From Desulfopila aestuarii DSM 18488 (GTDB lineage: Bacteria > Desulfobacterota > Desulfobulbia > Desulfobulbales > Desulfocapsaceae): a DNA stretch of 45,630 nt. The position numbers and the translations under genes are program-made. Position 1 is the stretch's first letter. The number at the start of each line of letters is the position of its first letter. The stretch spans positions 1 to 45,630 of the forward strand of contig CAMBBS010000035.1 of assembly GCA_945863875.1 (NCBI GenBank), given 5' to 3'. Of the stretch, positions 16,260 to 23,917 are shown piece by piece. The notes beneath the pieces were generated by a model. The model was not told the DNA's origin, did not search any database, and saw only the letters and a program-made list of their open reading frames with translations.

Positions 16260-17105
16260 TTACTCTGCCGCCGAGGGCTCTGTTATGCCGAGAATGGTGT
16301 GCCAGATATCATCCTGATTCCAGCGTTTCAGGATAAGAACCGGCTGGGTATGCAGAAAGTCGACGATTTTTTCTGCTTCGCTGCGCAACAGACCGGAGAG
16401 AATAAACCATTTTTGCTGGAGAAAGCCCTCGGTGCGCACCAGGTCCTTCATCACATCGTAGTGGATATTGGCCACCAGCAGGTCGGTGGCGACAGAGGTG
16501 TGCTCTTCCGCCCGGCCGTTGACTACCAGAATCTGCGCGTCGAGATTATTCAGTGACACATTCACCCGGGCGGTTTGCGCGGCCAGATAATTGTAGTCGA
16601 CGGCGACGATCTTTTCGCAGCCGAGTTTGGCGGCGGCCAGTGCGAGGATTCCGGTGCCTGAACCAAGATCGAGCATGGTTTTGACCTTGTTCCCGGCACA
16701 GGCGATATCAATGGCCTCGAGGCAGGCCTGGGTGGTCGGGTGGGCGCCGTTGCCGAACACCACGCCCGGGGCGAGGGTGATGGCCACATCGTTTTCGCCG
16801 GGAGACGCCTTGATCCAGGTCGGGTTGAGGAGAAATCGCCCGATACGCACCGGTTCGATGTTGCCGCCCTGCCAGTCGGCGTAGGTCATTTCATACTCGT
16901 CGAGCAGCTTCAGCTGCGGGTAATCGGCCAGGATGTCCAGCACCTTTTCCCGTGCCGGTTGGGTAAAAAAGAGGAAGCTGAAGTCGTCTTCCACCCAGTT
17001 GCCGATAAAATTCTCCGCCGCATCCGTCTGCAGGGCGGGGACGATTCCCCCGACATAATAGATATACAGCAGGGTATCTGGTCGAAGCAGGGGGGCTGGA
17101 TGCAT
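16260..17105 (-). CDS. prmA: Ribosomal protein L11 methyltransferase-like protein
   Basis: 281 residues. The catalytic domain has the PrmA blocks 'ITLAPGVVFGNGAHPTTQAC' and motif I 'MLDLGSGTGILALAAAKLG', then 'IVAVDYNYLAAQTARVNVSL' and 'TDLLVANIHYDVM' (the D/N-L-V-A-N-I core). The N-terminal region about 1-80 ('YIYYVGGIVPALQ') would be the L11-recognition domain but is less conserved. It should methylate ribosomal protein L11 using SAM. The substitution GNGAH for the usual GTGTH leaves some doubt about exact substrate. It follows the HEPN-like gene by 13 bases, probably co-transcribed, and converges with htpX. Confidence 0.85.
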   Translation of the reverse strand: MHPAPLLRPDTLLYIYYVGGIVPALQTDAAENFIGNWVEDDFSFLFFTQPAREKVLDILADYPQLKLLDEYEMTYADWQGGNIEPVRIGRFLLNPTWIKASPGENDVAITLAPGVVFGNGAHPTTQACLEAIDIACAGNKVKTMLDLGSGTGILALAAAKLGCEKIVAVDYNYLAAQTARVNVSLNNLDAQILVVNGRAEEHTSVATDLLVANIHYDVMKDLVRTEGFLQQKWFILSGLLRSEAEKIVDFLHTQPVLILKRWNQDDIWHTILGITEPSAAE

Positions 17106-17118
17106 AATGAAATCTCTA

Positions 17119-17790
17119 TCAATACTTGATCTTCGTCAAAAAAGCCTGCATCTCATTAAGCATATTCTTAACCTGGCCACTGTCAATCGCCTCAGCCGTC
17201 CCTTTCGCCGCCGCATCGCAGAGTTCCAGCCAGCTGATGACCGCCTTGTTGTCCTGCCTGTCGTACAGTTTCTTTTTATATGCCTCTCCGGTCAGCTGCA
17301 GGCCTTTCTTGGCAACGGCTTTGCCCTGGATCTCATTGTGGATGGCGACGCCTCGGGCCAGACACAGGTTGCGCAGCTGTTTTTCCAGGATGGCCCCGGC
17401 GATAACGGCCGCGGCATAATGGTTGCCCTGGTCGAACTGTATCCTCGCCAGGCGAAGCATATCGATTAAGATATCGCGGGCAATCGCCCCGCTGGTTGTT
17501 TCCAGCCAGTCGCCCTGCAGTTCTCTTTTGGCCGCCGTCAGGATGCCGATCCCTCTGCGGCTTCGGCTTGCCGTGTGGTGGGTGACTTCGGTTCTAAAGC
17601 TTTCGTAATAGGTACTGATCTCGCCGAAGACGCGGCCAAGATACGAGAGAGCGGTAATTCTGAAGTCGTGGAATTTTACTTCGTTGACAAGGGATTTTGA
17701 CTGGCTGTCACTGGTTTCCGTGGCGAGAACTTTTTCTCCCATTGTGATGATTGCCGTGGCCTGGGTAATAAGCTCGTCCTGGTTTTTCAT
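17119..17790 (-). CDS. HEPN-like protein of unknown function
   Basis: About 223 residues from the ATG at 17790 ('MKNQDELITQ'); a TTG at 17811 is an alternative. I recognise the layout of a HEPN/DUF4145-like family: 'RVFGEISTYYESFRTE', then 'QFDQGNHYAAAVIAGAILE', 'QLRNLCLARGVAI', a basic stretch, and a last helix 'QVKNMLNEMQAFLTKIKY'. In related proteins the penultimate helix carries R-N-x-A-A-H-G; here it reads 'ELCDAAAKG', so the RNase-type Arg and His are missing. The call is from pattern memory and needs a profile search. It precedes prmA in the same direction. It may be a non-catalytic nucleic-acid-binding relative. Confidence 0.5.
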   Translation of the reverse strand: MKNQDELITQATAIITMGEKVLATETSDSQSKSLVNEVKFHDFRITALSYLGRVFGEISTYYESFRTEVTHHTASRSRRGIGILTAAKRELQGDWLETTSGAIARDILIDMLRLARIQFDQGNHYAAAVIAGAILEKQLRNLCLARGVAIHNEIQGKAVAKKGLQLTGEAYKKKLYDRQDNKAVISWLELCDAAAKGTAEAIDSGQVKNMLNEMQAFLTKIKY

Positions 17791-17944
17791 GGTATTCTGG
17801 TCTCTGGTCAAATTGGTCGATCAAATGCGTTGATCAAAAGTAATCGAAATGAGGAAATGCAAAGTTTCTCCCATATACCCTGTTATGGCAATTTTATCAT
17901 CTCTCGATTCGGCCCAAATGAGATATTTTACCGGGAAGAAGCGG

Positions 17945-18412
17945 TCATTTGTCGGGAATCAGTTTTAATGCGGTACTGTTTTTTAGTGTTTCGAGGATAA
18001 AGGAGGTCTTCACATTTTGGATGCCGGGAATTCCCGAGAGCTTATTGTTGACGAAATCCGTGTAGCTGCTCATGTCTTTGACCGCCACCTTGAGGAGAAA
18101 ATCAACCTCCCCGGTCAGTTGATGGCATTCAAGTACTTCATCCATCTGCGTCAGTCGTTCCTTGACGTTCTGCAGTGAAGAAATCTGATGGTGGCTCAGG
18201 CAGACCATGACGATGGTCTGGATGCTGAATCCCGCCTGCTTTCGATCCAGTATGGCCACATATTTTTCTATAATGCCGGATGATTCCAGTCGCCGGACCC
18301 GCTCCAGCACGGCGGGCGGCGATAATCCCACCTCCTGGGCCAGTTTGGCGTTGGTGATACGGCCGTTTTCCTGCAGGAGGGTGAGGAGCTTTTTGTCAGT
18401 TGCGTCAAGCAT
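17945..18412 (-). CDS. Lrp/AsnC-family transcription regulator
   Basis: 155 residues. The N-terminal helix-turn-helix is 'LLTLLQENGRITNAKLAQEV' followed by 'GLSPPAVLERVRRLESSGII', and the C-terminal RAM (ligand-binding) domain runs from about 65 to 150 ('ECHQLTGEVDFLLKVAVKD', 'GIQNVKTSFILETLK'). Such proteins are octameric or dimeric DNA-binding regulators responding to amino acids, most often leucine or related compounds. The liv operon 3 kb away is a natural target but no operator was identified. It has its own transcript: a gene-poor AT-rich region lies upstream. Confidence 0.95.
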   Translation of the reverse strand: MLDATDKKLLTLLQENGRITNAKLAQEVGLSPPAVLERVRRLESSGIIEKYVAILDRKQAGFSIQTIVMVCLSHHQISSLQNVKERLTQMDEVLECHQLTGEVDFLLKVAVKDMSSYTDFVNNKLSGIPGIQNVKTSFILETLKNSTALKLIPDK

Positions 18413-18749
18413 GGGGTAATTGAGAGGAAATCGTTAAGAGTGATAAGCTCGTAAAAGAAGTTTTGACGACGCCATCAGGATTATAATAAAAAGTAAAGCA
18501 GCAATATAACGAATTATCTTCAAAAATGAAAGTTAATTACTTAACTATCTTAAGCTGGTTGCCTTGATTTATTTGTGGGCCATTGTGGAAATATTCGTTC
18601 CTGGAAAGAAGCTGCCAAACTTCATTTGGCGGCCGTATGCATCGATTGGGAGGGATTTAAAAGCAAAGGACGAGAGTCGCCGTCAGGCAAGTTGATGAAT
18701 TTCAATGGGAAGGTCTTGTGGGCTGGATATTGAAATATTTTCCATGGTC
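18413..18749. other. AT-rich intergenic region upstream of the Lrp-type gene
   Basis: No gene is supported in these 337 bases. It should hold the promoter of the lrp-like gene (minus strand), but no convincing -35/-10 pair was seen. An imperfect palindrome lies at 18441-18477 (separate entry). Confidence 0.5.
18441..18477. repeat. Imperfect palindrome, possible dispersed repeat
   Basis: TGATAAGCTCGTAAAAGAAG is followed by TTTTGACGACGCCATCA; the pieces TGAT, TCGT and AAAA pair with ATCA, ACGA and TTTT. The first half resembles 30432-30451 (TGATAAACTCGTAAAAAGTC), so it may be one of a family of dispersed intergenic repeats. Confidence 0.35.
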
Positions 18750-19433
18750 TCACCAGAACATCCAGTTTCCGGTTGCCACAACATAGATTCCCAGTCCGAA
18801 ATTAGTTACGGCATGTGCCAGGATAACACCCTTGAGGTTTTTTTGACGGACAAGCAGGAAACCATAAAGCAGCCCGGCGATGATTCCCGCTCCCACCTGA
18901 TGGTGCTCAAGACCAAATAAAACGGCTACACCGATAAAAGAAAACCAGGTAAAAGCACCGAGGGGTACGGGACGAAAATCGGGATTGATCAGGTAACGCA
19001 TCAAAAAGGAGCGCCAGAACAGTTCCTCCATTACCGGCACAACCAGAGACGAACCAATTAAACGCACGCAGATCAGTGCTATTGCTGCCGATTGAGACGA
19101 GCCCATTGAATAAGGATCAAAACCTGCGCTCTGGCCGACCTCAAAGAGATATCCCTTCGGCATAATCCAGATAATCAGTACCAGCAGGCCACAAAGAAAA
19201 GCGGTCACGACCTCACGAAAAGAAAGAGAAGATGAAAGATCCGCCGCAAACTTATGCCGCCAGAACCAGAGCAGAGCACCGACAGTGATTGTTTTGGCGG
19301 TATAAAAAAAAGGAATAAAAGCAGGCAAAAACCGCGCCGGCTCGGTTAATAATAAAAAGAGAGCAAATGGGGCTACATAGGGCAGCCAAGGTTTTTCTAA
19401 AAGTTGCTTTAGGCGATTCCTCATTGCTCTCAT
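18750..19433 (-). CDS. CPBP/CAAX-protease-related membrane protein (PEP-CTERM-associated type)
   Basis: About 227 residues from the ATG at 19433 (or 19424); the reading frame is open further upstream but that part is not membrane-like. Six or more membrane spans. The active-site blocks are 'VVPVMEELFWRSFLMRYL' (EExxxR type), 'VLFGLEHHQVGAGIIAGLLY' (a His in the fourth core helix) and 'ILAHAVTNFGLGIYV' (final His/Asn). The ending 'ATGNWMFW' is typical of TIGR03008, the CAAX-protease relatives that travel with exosortase/PEP-CTERM systems. It is probably an intramembrane glutamic peptidase. No exosortase or PEP-CTERM gene is in the window, so its partner would be elsewhere. Confidence 0.82.
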   Translation of the reverse strand: MRAMRNRLKQLLEKPWLPYVAPFALFLLLTEPARFLPAFIPFFYTAKTITVGALLWFWRHKFAADLSSSLSFREVVTAFLCGLLVLIIWIMPKGYLFEVGQSAGFDPYSMGSSQSAAIALICVRLIGSSLVVPVMEELFWRSFLMRYLINPDFRPVPLGAFTWFSFIGVAVLFGLEHHQVGAGIIAGLLYGFLLVRQKNLKGVILAHAVTNFGLGIYVVATGNWMFW

Positions 19434-19627
19434 CAGGTAGTGTTTATGTTTTGAAAAATGTGCTGTGGCGGCACTCGAATACATTGGCCTGCGGAGAAGG
19501 TAACAGATTCTCGAAATAAAAAAAGTAAAATTGCTACTGCAGAGAGGCTGATAGTATTCACCTTGGCCAGCCCCCTCGGCACCTGGCAGAAACTGTTGGT
19601 TAAACAAGTGGCAGGTGTTGCAGGGGG

Positions 19628-19939
19628 CTATTCGCTCGGTTTTGAGTTCGGGCGGTCGTCCTGGGTCTTGTCACGCCCATCACCAAGATCCACATCATAG
19701 AGCTGTTTGGCCGCCAGCAGCAAGAAAGGAATGGTCGTCAGCGGGGCAAAGGTCGGTGCCGCCTGGGCCAGTTTTTGCCAGGTGGGGTGTGCCAGATTGA
19801 TTTCCGGCACGACATACTTTAAGGTGTAGTAACTGCCTGTGGCCAGAAGGACATTCACCCACCAGGGGATGCGCTGCGTTGATTTCGTCGATTTCGTCGA
19901 TTCTGTGGGTGAAAGATCTGCGATCTTCTTCTTTTTCAT
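19628..19939 (-). CDS. Small membrane protein, unknown
   Basis: 103 residues: a basic start ('MKKKKIADL'), a Ser/Thr/Lys run coded by a nine-base repeat ('TESTKSTKSTQR'), then hydrophobic helices about 27-45 and 66-78, and a charged hydrophilic tail. No family is recognised. Its ATG overlaps the end of the HEAT-repeat gene by four bases, so the two are translated together. The plain pairing suggests a membrane anchor or partner for the HEAT protein, by inference only. Confidence 0.6.
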   Translation of the reverse strand: MKKKKIADLSPTESTKSTKSTQRIPWWVNVLLATGSYYTLKYVVPEINLAHPTWQKLAQAAPTFAPLTTIPFLLLAAKQLYDVDLGDGRDKTQDDRPNSKPSE

Positions 19940-20337
19940 GACGATTCTTCCAGTACCAGTTCGACCATTTCCCGCACCTGCGCACTCGGATCATCGCGCA
20001 GGAGACGGATCTGCGCAAGGGCCTCTGCCGTGCCGATGATGCCGAGGATGGACACCGCTTCGCCCCGCCACAGAGGTTCTTCGGCCTGGAGCAGTCCGGC
20101 GAGGGAGGGGAGGGCGAGTGCTACTCTGTCGGGTTGGATTGCCCGCAGTTCCTCAAAAAGGACGCTGACGCCAAGGCGCACGCTGAACCGTTCGTCGTGG
20201 AGGATCTCTCCGGTCCAGGCGTAATATTTCGGTTCCCGGCGGAACATGGCGACGATATTTTCCACATGGCCCTGAGCAAGAAAATCGGCAATGACTTTCT
20301 TTAATTCCTCGTCGCTGACTTCGTTCTGTGGTTGCAT
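19936..20337 (-). CDS. Small HEAT-repeat protein
   Basis: 133 residues, all helical. The C-terminal half has two HEAT-like units: 'LPSLAGLLQAEEPLWRGEAV' with 'SILGIIGTAEALAQIRLL', then 'RDDPSAQVREMVELVLEE'. The N-terminal half ('LKKVIADFLAQGHVENIVAM') would begin the solenoid. HEAT repeats mediate protein-protein contacts; no catalytic motif is present. It is the first gene of a two-gene unit with the small membrane protein. Confidence 0.75.
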   Translation of the reverse strand: MQPQNEVSDEELKKVIADFLAQGHVENIVAMFRREPKYYAWTGEILHDERFSVRLGVSVLFEELRAIQPDRVALALPSLAGLLQAEEPLWRGEAVSILGIIGTAEALAQIRLLRDDPSAQVREMVELVLEESS

Positions 20338-20411
20338 GATGCGTGTGATAAGAGAATTCTCGGGTCAGAAAGTGACTTTCCTTTTGCGAATCTCACCATA
20401 ACGTGCTTGTA

Positions 20412-20519
20412 TTACCCCAGAAAAGCAAGGAAAATGCGGATGGCTTCGTGAAAATCCTTACGCCTGGCCGAGGAAGCTTTTTCCTTAGCCGTTTTGTCAT
20501 CCGGTTTTTTACGAGGCAA
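20412..20519 (-). CDS. Possible 35-residue basic small protein
   Basis: A minus-strand frame from TTG at 20519 to TAA at 20412 reads 'LPRKKPDDKTAKEKASSA' then 'RRKDFHEAIRIFLAFLG'. The lysine-rich start and amphipathic end look protein-like rather than random. There is no clear ribosome binding site, and the frame is open further upstream without an ATG. It may also be the 3' relic of a longer gene. Low confidence. Confidence 0.2.
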   Translation of the reverse strand: MPRKKPDDKTAKEKASSARRKDFHEAIRIFLAFLG

Positions 20520-20592
20520 GTCGACGGGAAGGCAGTCTGCTGGGGCTTTGTCAACAGTTGCACAAGAACAAAAAACACACGGGGGGTGGACG

Positions 20593-21063
20593 ATGATAGA
20601 GGTGGATATACCTGGGGCGGCGACGCTGCGACTGATGCATCTGGTGCTCGACTATAACGGCACCCTGGCGCTGGACGGGGAGTTGCTCGACGGGGTGGCG
20701 GAGAAAATGGCCGAGCTGGCGAACCATCTGGCCCTGCATGTCATTACCGCCGATACCCATGGCACGGTGGCGGAGAAACTGCTCGGTTTGCCCTGTGCAT
20801 TGCACATTATCGGCTCCAAAGAACAGGACAGTCTCAAGGATGCCTTTGTCCGCAGCCTTGGCGCCGACACAGTGGCGGCAATCGGCAACGGTCGCAATGA
20901 TGGTCTGATGTTGAAAAGCGCGGCTTTGGGTATTGCGCTGGTCCAGGCAGAGGGGGCAAGCCTTGCCGCGATCCTCCAGGCGGATATTGTCTGTACGGAT
21001 CTCCTCGATGCCTTTGACCTTCTCCTGCAGCCGGCCCGGTTGAAAGCGACCCTGCGTAATTAG
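20593..21063 (+). CDS. Soluble HAD-family phosphatase, P-type-ATPase-like (COG4087)
   Basis: 156 residues from the ATG at 20593, chosen because GGGGTGG sits just upstream and 'MIEVDIPGAATLRLMHLVL' is the family's usual start. Motif I is 'LDYNGTLALDG': the nucleophilic Asp is present but the second position is Asn rather than Asp. Motif II lies at 'VITADTHGT' and motif IV at 'AAIGNGRNDGLML'. There is no cap domain. These proteins resemble the isolated phosphorylation domain of P-type ATPases. The substrate is unknown. It is monocistronic; a gene-free 400-base region follows before livJ. Confidence 0.88.
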   Translation: MIEVDIPGAATLRLMHLVLDYNGTLALDGELLDGVAEKMAELANHLALHVITADTHGTVAEKLLGLPCALHIIGSKEQDSLKDAFVRSLGADTVAAIGNGRNDGLMLKSAALGIALVQAEGASLAAILQADIVCTDLLDAFDLLLQPARLKATLRN

Positions 21064-21463
21064 GGGAGGGCCGGCCGGTTTCATTCCGGGCCTTATCCGG
21101 AGTGACGAATCCGCCGCCACCCTTTCCCTTTATTTCATATGACAAAATTGTAAAATCTGCCCTGCCGCATTACTCTTTCGTAGGATATCAGAAAAAATGA
21201 TACGTCTGGGGCAAAACCCGCTAATTTTGTTGCGTGGGCGCACCTTATCAGCTAATAATGGCCACATCTCGATAAATGAAAAGAAAGTCTGGTTTTGCTG
21301 CAAGTGTCAAGGCGATCAGCAGACCTCTTTTTTGTTGTTTGCGTGAACGAGCACGGACACAGAGGGTGCCATTGAACGGATTGCCGTTGTTGTGCTGGGT
21401 CATAACCACGGAACTGCAATGGTTAACCAAACAAAAATGATGTTAACTAGGGAGGAGAAAAGT
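21064..21463. other. Long leader/promoter region of the liv operon
   Basis: No gene is supported in these 400 bases. TTGCGT (21230-21235) followed after 18 bases by AATAAT (21254-21259) is a possible promoter for livJ, which would leave about 200 nt of untranslated leader. No Lrp-type operator or known riboswitch was recognised. GGAGGAGA just before livJ is a strong ribosome binding site. Confidence 0.35.
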
Positions 21464-22660
21464 ATGTCAACACGTAGGTTTTCTGTCTTTTCAATGATGG
21501 TTGCAGCGAGCATATCGCTTGCTCTGTGCGGTTCAGTCGGCGCCGCCGACAAATCGATTAAAATTGCTACCCAGTCTCCCCTGTCCGGTGACCAGTCGGT
21601 TATCGGTGTGGACATCAAACGTGGTGCGGAACTGGCCCTCGAGCAGTTGGGCGGACCCCTGGTGGATATGGGCCTCAAGATTGAGCTGGCCCCGTTCGAC
21701 GATCAGGCCAACCCGGATGCCGGTGTCGCCAATGCCAAGCGTATCGTTTCCGATCCGGCCATTCTCGCCGTTGTTGGACACTATAATTCAGGGGTGCAGA
21801 TCCCTTCTTCCGAGGTGTACCACACCTCGGGTCTGGTCAATGTTTCCCCGGCCAACACCAATCCCAAGGTAACCACCCGTGGCTATCTGGAAGTGAACCG
21901 TATCGTTGGACGTGATGATGTCCAGGGCGTGGTCGGTGCCGATTTTGCCGCCTCCAAGGGGGTAAAAAGTGTTTTTGTTGTCCATGACAAAACCGCATAT
22001 GGCCAGGGGATTGCCGAATTCTTTAAGCAAAAAGCCACGGAAAACGGTATGAAGGTGCTTGGTTTTGAAGGAACGGAAGAAAAGGCTAATTTTGACGCGC
22101 TGCTTTCCCCGGTTGTTGCCGGTAATCCGGACCTGGTCTACTTTGGTGGTATGGCTTTCCAGGCTGCCGTTCTGTTCAAGCAGGCCCGTGAGAGGGGATA
22201 TGAAGGCATCTTCCTCAGCGATGACGGTTTTGATTCCTCCGATGCCGCGAAGATCGGCGGCGACACCTTGATTTCCGGCGGCGGAACGTTCTATTCTACC
22301 GTTTCCGGCCCTGCTTCCGTCTATGCGGGAACGGCAAAATTTATCAAGGATTTCGAGGCGAAATACAACGCAACACCGCAGCCTTTTGCCGCGCAGGCCT
22401 ATGACTCCATGGCTATCAGCCTGAAAGCCATAGAGGACGCTGCAAAAGCCGCTAATAATGCGGTTCCCACCCGCGCGGCTGTTGCCAAGGCAGTTCGCGA
22501 CCTTAAGGAATTCAAAGGTATCACCGGTACCTTCACCTTCAATAAAATTGGCGATCCCGAAAAGGCCCTTTATTTTGTTATCCAGGTGGTATCAAAGGAT
22601 CCTGCCAAATGGAGTGAAAATAAGGTTGTTCAGACCCTTGAAATTGCCCCTCCTCAGTAA
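21464..22660 (+). CDS. livJ: Periplasmic branched-chain amino acid binding protein
   Basis: 398 residues from the ATG at 21464. Signal peptide 'MSTRRFSVFSMMVAAS..' with cleavage near 'VGAADKS', so it is exported to the periplasm. The mature protein is a type I periplasmic-binding fold: 'IKIATQSPLSGDQSVIGVDI', 'RGAELALEQLGG', 'DDQANPDAGVANAKRIVSD', 'AVVGHYNSGVQIPSSEVY', and 'VFVVHDKTAYGQGIAEFFKQ' are the LivJ/LivK pattern. It binds Leu/Ile/Val (or a relative) for the LivHMGF transporter encoded next. A GC-rich hairpin separates it from livH, which would let more binding protein than permease be made. Confidence 0.95.
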   Translation: MSTRRFSVFSMMVAASISLALCGSVGAADKSIKIATQSPLSGDQSVIGVDIKRGAELALEQLGGPLVDMGLKIELAPFDDQANPDAGVANAKRIVSDPAILAVVGHYNSGVQIPSSEVYHTSGLVNVSPANTNPKVTTRGYLEVNRIVGRDDVQGVVGADFAASKGVKSVFVVHDKTAYGQGIAEFFKQKATENGMKVLGFEGTEEKANFDALLSPVVAGNPDLVYFGGMAFQAAVLFKQARERGYEGIFLSDDGFDSSDAAKIGGDTLISGGGTFYSTVSGPASVYAGTAKFIKDFEAKYNATPQPFAAQAYDSMAISLKAIEDAAKAANNAVPTRAAVAKAVRDLKEFKGITGTFTFNKIGDPEKALYFVIQVVSKDPAKWSENKVVQTLEIAPPQ

Positions 22661-22679
22661 GACTTCCTAAGTTTTTGGC

Positions 22680-22706
22680 CCGGCCCTTTGCTCTGCAGAG
22701 GGCCGG
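22680..22706 (+). terminator. Hairpin between livJ and livH (partial terminator or mRNA stabiliser)
   Basis: CCGGCCCT (22680-22687) pairs perfectly with AGGGCCGG (22699-22706), followed by TAGATTTTTA. The position after a binding-protein gene is typical of hairpins that reduce read-through or protect the upstream mRNA. Confidence 0.6.
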
Positions 22707-22732
22707 TAGATTTTTAACGTTAGGGAGTAATC

Positions 22733-23908
22733 ATGATACGATTCCTAAAGCGCATAAATGTATATGAACTGGTGCGGCCTGTTGGTCAGATGATGGCCTT
22801 TTCCCTGGGCAGCGCAGCGTTCATGTCGGCTATTGCTATTTCTCTCGCCCTCGCCTTGGACGATACCGCCGTCGGCGTGAGCCTGATGGACAAATACAAT
22901 GTCAGTCTGTTTACCTATACCATGCTCAATCTGCCCCAGGTCATCATTGACGGGCTGACCATCGGCTTTGTCTATGCCGCCATTGCCCTCGGCTATACCA
23001 TGGTGTACGGGGTTCTTGAATTCATAAATTTCGCCCACAGCGAGATTTTTGCCGTTGGCGCTTTTGTCGGCGTGGAGCTGCTCATTGCCCTGGACGGCAT
23101 GGGTATTCTGGCCGGTGCGTCGCTGGGCATGGCCTACGCCTATCTCATTCTCGCTATCCTTCTGGGGATGATCGCCGCCGGTGGTCTTGCCGTCGCCGTC
23201 GAACGGGTTGCCTATCGGCCGCTGCGCGGCATGTCCCGCCTGGTGCCGCTTATCTCGGCGATCGGTGTCTCCTTCCTTCTCCAGGATATTATTCGTCTGG
23301 TGGAAAGTTTGACTTCGGGGCAGTTCAACCGAATCATGCCGACCTTTGGTAATTTTGACAGTCGCATTATCTTCGGTAAGATTGCCATGGGCAGCTCAAA
23401 CCTTACCCTGGGCATTTCGGTGAAGTCGATCATCGTTATCGTCTCCGCCGTGCTCATGCTGGTCGGACTGAATTATCTGGTCAATGCCACCAGGGTCGGC
23501 AAGGCGATGCGGGCGGTTGCCCAGGATCGTCCGACCGCCAGCCTGATGGGTATCAATGTGAATCGGATCATCTCTCTTACCTTTCTGGTCGGTGGTCTGT
23601 TAGGGGGAGCCGCCGGTGTGCTCTATGCCTTGAAATTTACCCGCATCGATCCCTTTGTCGGGTTTTTTCCAGGCTTGAAAGCCTTTACTGCCGCCGTTCT
23701 CGGTGGTATCGGCAATATGACCGGCGCGGTGCTTGGCGGGATTGTTCTCGGCATGCTGGAGACCTTTGCCGGCTCGTATATGGGCGTGTTTACCATGGGA
23801 GCGGCGGGGTCTGAATACAAGGATATTTTTGCTTTCAGTATTCTTATACTTGTCCTCATCTTCCGGCCCCAGGGTCTGATGGGCAAAAACGTCGTTCAGA
23901 AAGCATAG
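22733..23908 (+). CDS. livH: Branched-chain amino acid ABC permease LivH
   Basis: 391 residues, polytopic. From about residue 68 it is a standard LivH: 'IIDGLTIGFVYAAIALGYTM', 'VYGVLEFINFAHSEIFAVGA', the 'VAYRPLRGMSRLVPLISAIG' segment and the cytoplasmic contact loop near 'TRVGKAMRAVAQDRPTA', which meets the ATPases. The first 65 residues add an extra membrane helix ('MMAFSLGSAAFMSAIAISLA') that most LivH proteins lack. It forms the channel with LivM in the inner membrane. A ten-base gap precedes livM. Confidence 0.95.
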   Translation: MIRFLKRINVYELVRPVGQMMAFSLGSAAFMSAIAISLALALDDTAVGVSLMDKYNVSLFTYTMLNLPQVIIDGLTIGFVYAAIALGYTMVYGVLEFINFAHSEIFAVGAFVGVELLIALDGMGILAGASLGMAYAYLILAILLGMIAAGGLAVAVERVAYRPLRGMSRLVPLISAIGVSFLLQDIIRLVESLTSGQFNRIMPTFGNFDSRIIFGKIAMGSSNLTLGISVKSIIVIVSAVLMLVGLNYLVNATRVGKAMRAVAQDRPTASLMGINVNRIISLTFLVGGLLGGAAGVLYALKFTRIDPFVGFFPGLKAFTAAVLGGIGNMTGAVLGGIVLGMLETFAGSYMGVFTMGAAGSEYKDIFAFSILILVLIFRPQGLMGKNVVQKA

Positions 23909-23917
23909 GAGAGTCGC

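Noticed and set aside
19875-19905. Nine-base tandem repeat (GATTTCGTC)
   Set aside because: It codes for the Thr-Lys-Ser run in the small membrane protein and has no other structure.
21197-21346. A 49-codon open frame with a C-C-x-C cluster in the livJ leader
   Set aside because: No ribosome binding site, and the composition looks random. Left as an uncalled frame in the leader.
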